Of a stretch of 64,000 bases of DNA, positions 62,467-64,000 are shown in pieces. The number at the start of each line of letters is the position of its first letter. The first letter of the stretch is position 1. The translations under genes and the position numbers were made by a program. The stretch spans positions 1-64,000 of the forward strand of contig JACRAS010000074.1 in assembly GCA_016234705.1 (NCBI GenBank), in the 5' to 3' direction. Below the pieces are notes generated by a model. The model saw nothing but the letters and a program-made list of their open reading frames with translations, was not told where the DNA came from and ran no database searches. Source of the stretch: Betaproteobacteria bacterium (GTDB lineage: Bacteria > Pseudomonadota > Gammaproteobacteria > Burkholderiales > SG8-39).

Positions 62467-63473
62467 TGCGCAGCTTTGCCGCTGCGTGCTGTTGCATAGC
62501 CTTAGCGCTCGCTGCTGCGCCGGCCCCGGCGCAACAGGGCGCGTGCAAACACCGCGGCGATCTCGACACCCCATTTTGCGACGAGGACGGCGACCTGCTC
62601 GCGGACACGCCGAAGGACGCGAAGCGGCAGAAGAATCCGGACCCGCTGTTTTTCACCAATTCGCCGCTCGAAGACCCGGCGGTGTTCAAGGAACTGATGC
62701 GGCCCTTCGTCGAGCATCTGGCCAGGTGCACCGGGCGTAAAGTTCGTTTCTACGACGTGTATTCCAGCGCCGCGGCGATCGAGGCGATGCGCTCGGGCCG
62801 CATGCACCTCGGCACCATGTCTTCCGGAGACACCGCGTTCGCGGTCAACGTTGCCGGCGCGATCCCGTTCGGCATCCGCGGCGACGCCGGCGGCCCGCAA
62901 GGCTACCAGCTTTGGATGATCGTCAGAAAGGACAGCCCGTACCGGAAACTCTCCGACCTGAAGGGAAGGCGCGTGGCGCACACCACGCCCTCGTCGAATT
63001 CGGGCAACCTCGCGCCGCGCACGCTGTTCCTGGCCGAGGGCCTGGTACCGGACAAGGACTACAAGGTGGTGTTCTCGGGCAAGCACGAGAACTCCGTTTC
63101 TGGCGTGGCGGGCGCCGATTTCGACGCCGCGCCGATAGCGCACGACATTCTGCTGCGCATGGCCGATCGCGGCCTGGTCAAGCTGGACGATTTCCGCATC
63201 ATCTGGAAGAGCCGCAATTTCCCGCCGGGGGGTCTGTCGATGGCACACGACCTTGCGCCGGCGCTGCAAAAAAAGATCCGCGAGTGCACTTATAACTACA
63301 CTTACTCGCCAGAGATGGTCAGAGGTTTCCAGGGCGCCGACCGCTGGCTGCCGATAGACTACAAGCAGGACTGGGAACCGATCCGCCGCGTGGCGCGGGA
63401 AAGCGGCCAGGCGTTCACGCGCACGGCGTTCGAGCGCGAAAAGACGCGCGCCGAAGCGGCGGTAAAAAGGTGA
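62466..63473 (+). CDS. PhnD-like binding protein, copy 2
   Basis: A 335-residue paralogue of the preceding protein, with roughly half of residues the same by eye. It has a signal peptide (Ala/Cys-rich, to about residue 24), the same leader segment CKHRGDLDTPFCDEDGDLL, and SNSGNLAPRTLFLAEGL. It lacks the charged C-terminal helix. The ATG overlaps the first gene's stop by one base. The PhnC-like ATPase follows 57 bases later. The two receptors may give one importer two ligand ranges. Confidence 0.86.
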   Translation: MRSFAAACCCIALALAAAPAPAQQGACKHRGDLDTPFCDEDGDLLADTPKDAKRQKNPDPLFFTNSPLEDPAVFKELMRPFVEHLARCTGRKVRFYDVYSSAAAIEAMRSGRMHLGTMSSGDTAFAVNVAGAIPFGIRGDAGGPQGYQLWMIVRKDSPYRKLSDLKGRRVAHTTPSSNSGNLAPRTLFLAEGLVPDKDYKVVFSGKHENSVSGVAGADFDAAPIAHDILLRMADRGLVKLDDFRIIWKSRNFPPGGLSMAHDLAPALQKKIRECTYNYTYSPEMVRGFQGADRWLPIDYKQDWEPIRRVARESGQAFTRTAFEREKTRAEAAVKR

Positions 63474-63530
63474 GCGTCAGCGGCATTCCGGCGCGGGTTT
63501 TTCGAACGAATAACAGAGAAAAGCGATCAC

Positions 63531-64000
63531 ATGACCCAAGGCGCCGCACTTTCCATCCGCAATCTGTCCAAGGAATATGTCCGCGGCAAACCCGTGCTGC
63601 GCGGCATCAACCTGGATGTTCCCGATCAGGGCCTCACCGCCATCATCGGACCTTCGGGCACGGGCAAGTCGACACTGATCCGTTGCATCAACCGCCTGGT
63701 CGAGCCGACTTCGGGCGAAATCCTGTTCGAAGGCGACGACATGGTAAAGCTGGACCGCCGCGGGCTGCGTCTGGCGCGGCGCCATATCGGCATGGTGTTC
63801 CAGGAATACAACCTGGTGGAGCGGCTGACGGTGATGGAGAATCTGCTATGCGGGCGCCTGGGCTATGTACCGCCGCTCAAGGCGTGGCTGCGCAAATACC
63901 CACAACAGGACATGGCGCGTGCGTTCGAACTGCTCGACGTGGTGGGTCTGTCTGAATTCGTCAATCAGCGCGCCGACAGCCTTTCCGGCGGGCAACGCCA
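63531..64000 (+). CDS. phnC: PhnC-like phosphonate/phosphate ABC ATPase (partial, cut by window end)
   Basis: The N-terminal 156 codons of an ABC ATPase of the phosphonate type. Walker A is [19 protein letters not shown], the Q-loop is [19 protein letters not shown], and the signature LSGGQRQ lies at the window edge. Walker B and the rest lie beyond 64000. The ATG at 63531 follows GAGAAAAGCG. A PhnE-type permease would be expected next. Confidence 0.92.
   Translation, partial: MTQGAALSIRNLSKEYVRGKPVLRGINLDVPDQGLTAIIGPSGTGKSTLIRCINRLVEPTSGEILFEGDDMVKLDRRGLRLARRHIGMVFQEYNLVERLTVMENLLCGRLGYVPPLKAWLRKYPQQDMARAFELLDVVGLSEFVNQRADSLSGGQR

Overview
The window is high-GC, densely coded bacterial chromosome with no rRNA, tRNA, CRISPR array or intact insertion sequence that I can see. 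Several features point to a betaproteobacterium, probably an environmental Burkholderiales-type organism: the block argS, SPOR-domain protein, dsbA; a Bug-family tricarboxylate-type binding protein; many solute uptake systems (ABC, TRAP, PhnD); a LiuR-like MerR regulator; and fused isobutyryl-CoA mutase. This assignment is inference from gene content. Many genes overlap by 1 to 4 bases (ATGA, GTGA, TGATG) and several use TTG or GTG starts.

Layout. 0.1-5.8 kb: argS, a SPOR cell-envelope protein, two DsbA-like oxidoreductases (CPHC and CPVC active sites), a short-chain dehydrogenase and a helical-backbone metal receptor. 5.8-9.8 kb: MBL-fold hydrolase (minus strand), MerR regulator, thiolase with a palindrome in front of it, and a methyltransferase. 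9.7-11.3 kb: an aldolase-family gene next to IS256-type and IS110-type transposase remnants. 11.3-22.1 kb: ornithine-cyclodeaminase-like gene flanked by short direct repeats, then a tight catabolic run of ABC importer, HyuA/HyuB, SDR and aldehyde dehydrogenase. 22.2-24.5 kb: double cyclic-nucleotide-domain protein and an MFS transporter. 24.7-28.1 kb: exported MsrB and MsrA, a DUF1223 protein, cytochrome b561 and a molybdopterin oxidoreductase, which together look like an envelope redox-repair cluster. 28.1-31.6 kb: orphan HicA-like toxin, glpD, HAD phosphatase, a TauE/SafE remnant and a DUF420-like membrane protein. 31.7-37.9 kb (minus strand): Bug receptor, crotonase, a complete TRAP transporter and a class V aminotransferase. 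38.1-43.9 kb: FrnE/DsbA-like protein, a 1020-residue FAD/Fe-S dehydrogenase, bacterioferritin, a PhzF remnant and a DHH-family protein.

44.0-45.8 kb is the most unusual stretch. An AarF/UbiB-type gene is cut off and followed by a visibly less GC-rich three-gene island. The island has a near-consensus promoter containing a palindrome, an unrecognised 118-residue protein, an XRE-type HTH protein of the HigA kind, and a translationally coupled two-helix membrane protein. I read it as a candidate toxin-antitoxin-like module with an added membrane component.

45.9-51.5 kb (minus strand): fused isobutyryl-CoA mutase with a LiuR-like operator, acyl-CoA synthetase and a Lys/Glu-rich exported small protein. 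51.8-56.2 kb: TPR protein, HupE/UreJ-like protein with an EF-hand loop, and two EamA transporters, one with a histidine-rich tail. 56.2-61.2 kb (minus strand): recQ, glmS, glmU. 61.4-64.0 kb: two tandem PhnD-like binding proteins and a PhnC-like ATPase cut by the window end.

A family of roughly 40-50 bp hairpin repeats with related arms (about 1-30, 138-184, 31654-31703, 49318-49368, 49507-49555) is scattered between genes. Palindromic units of an unrelated type sit inside the coding sequence of the FAD/Fe-S dehydrogenase.
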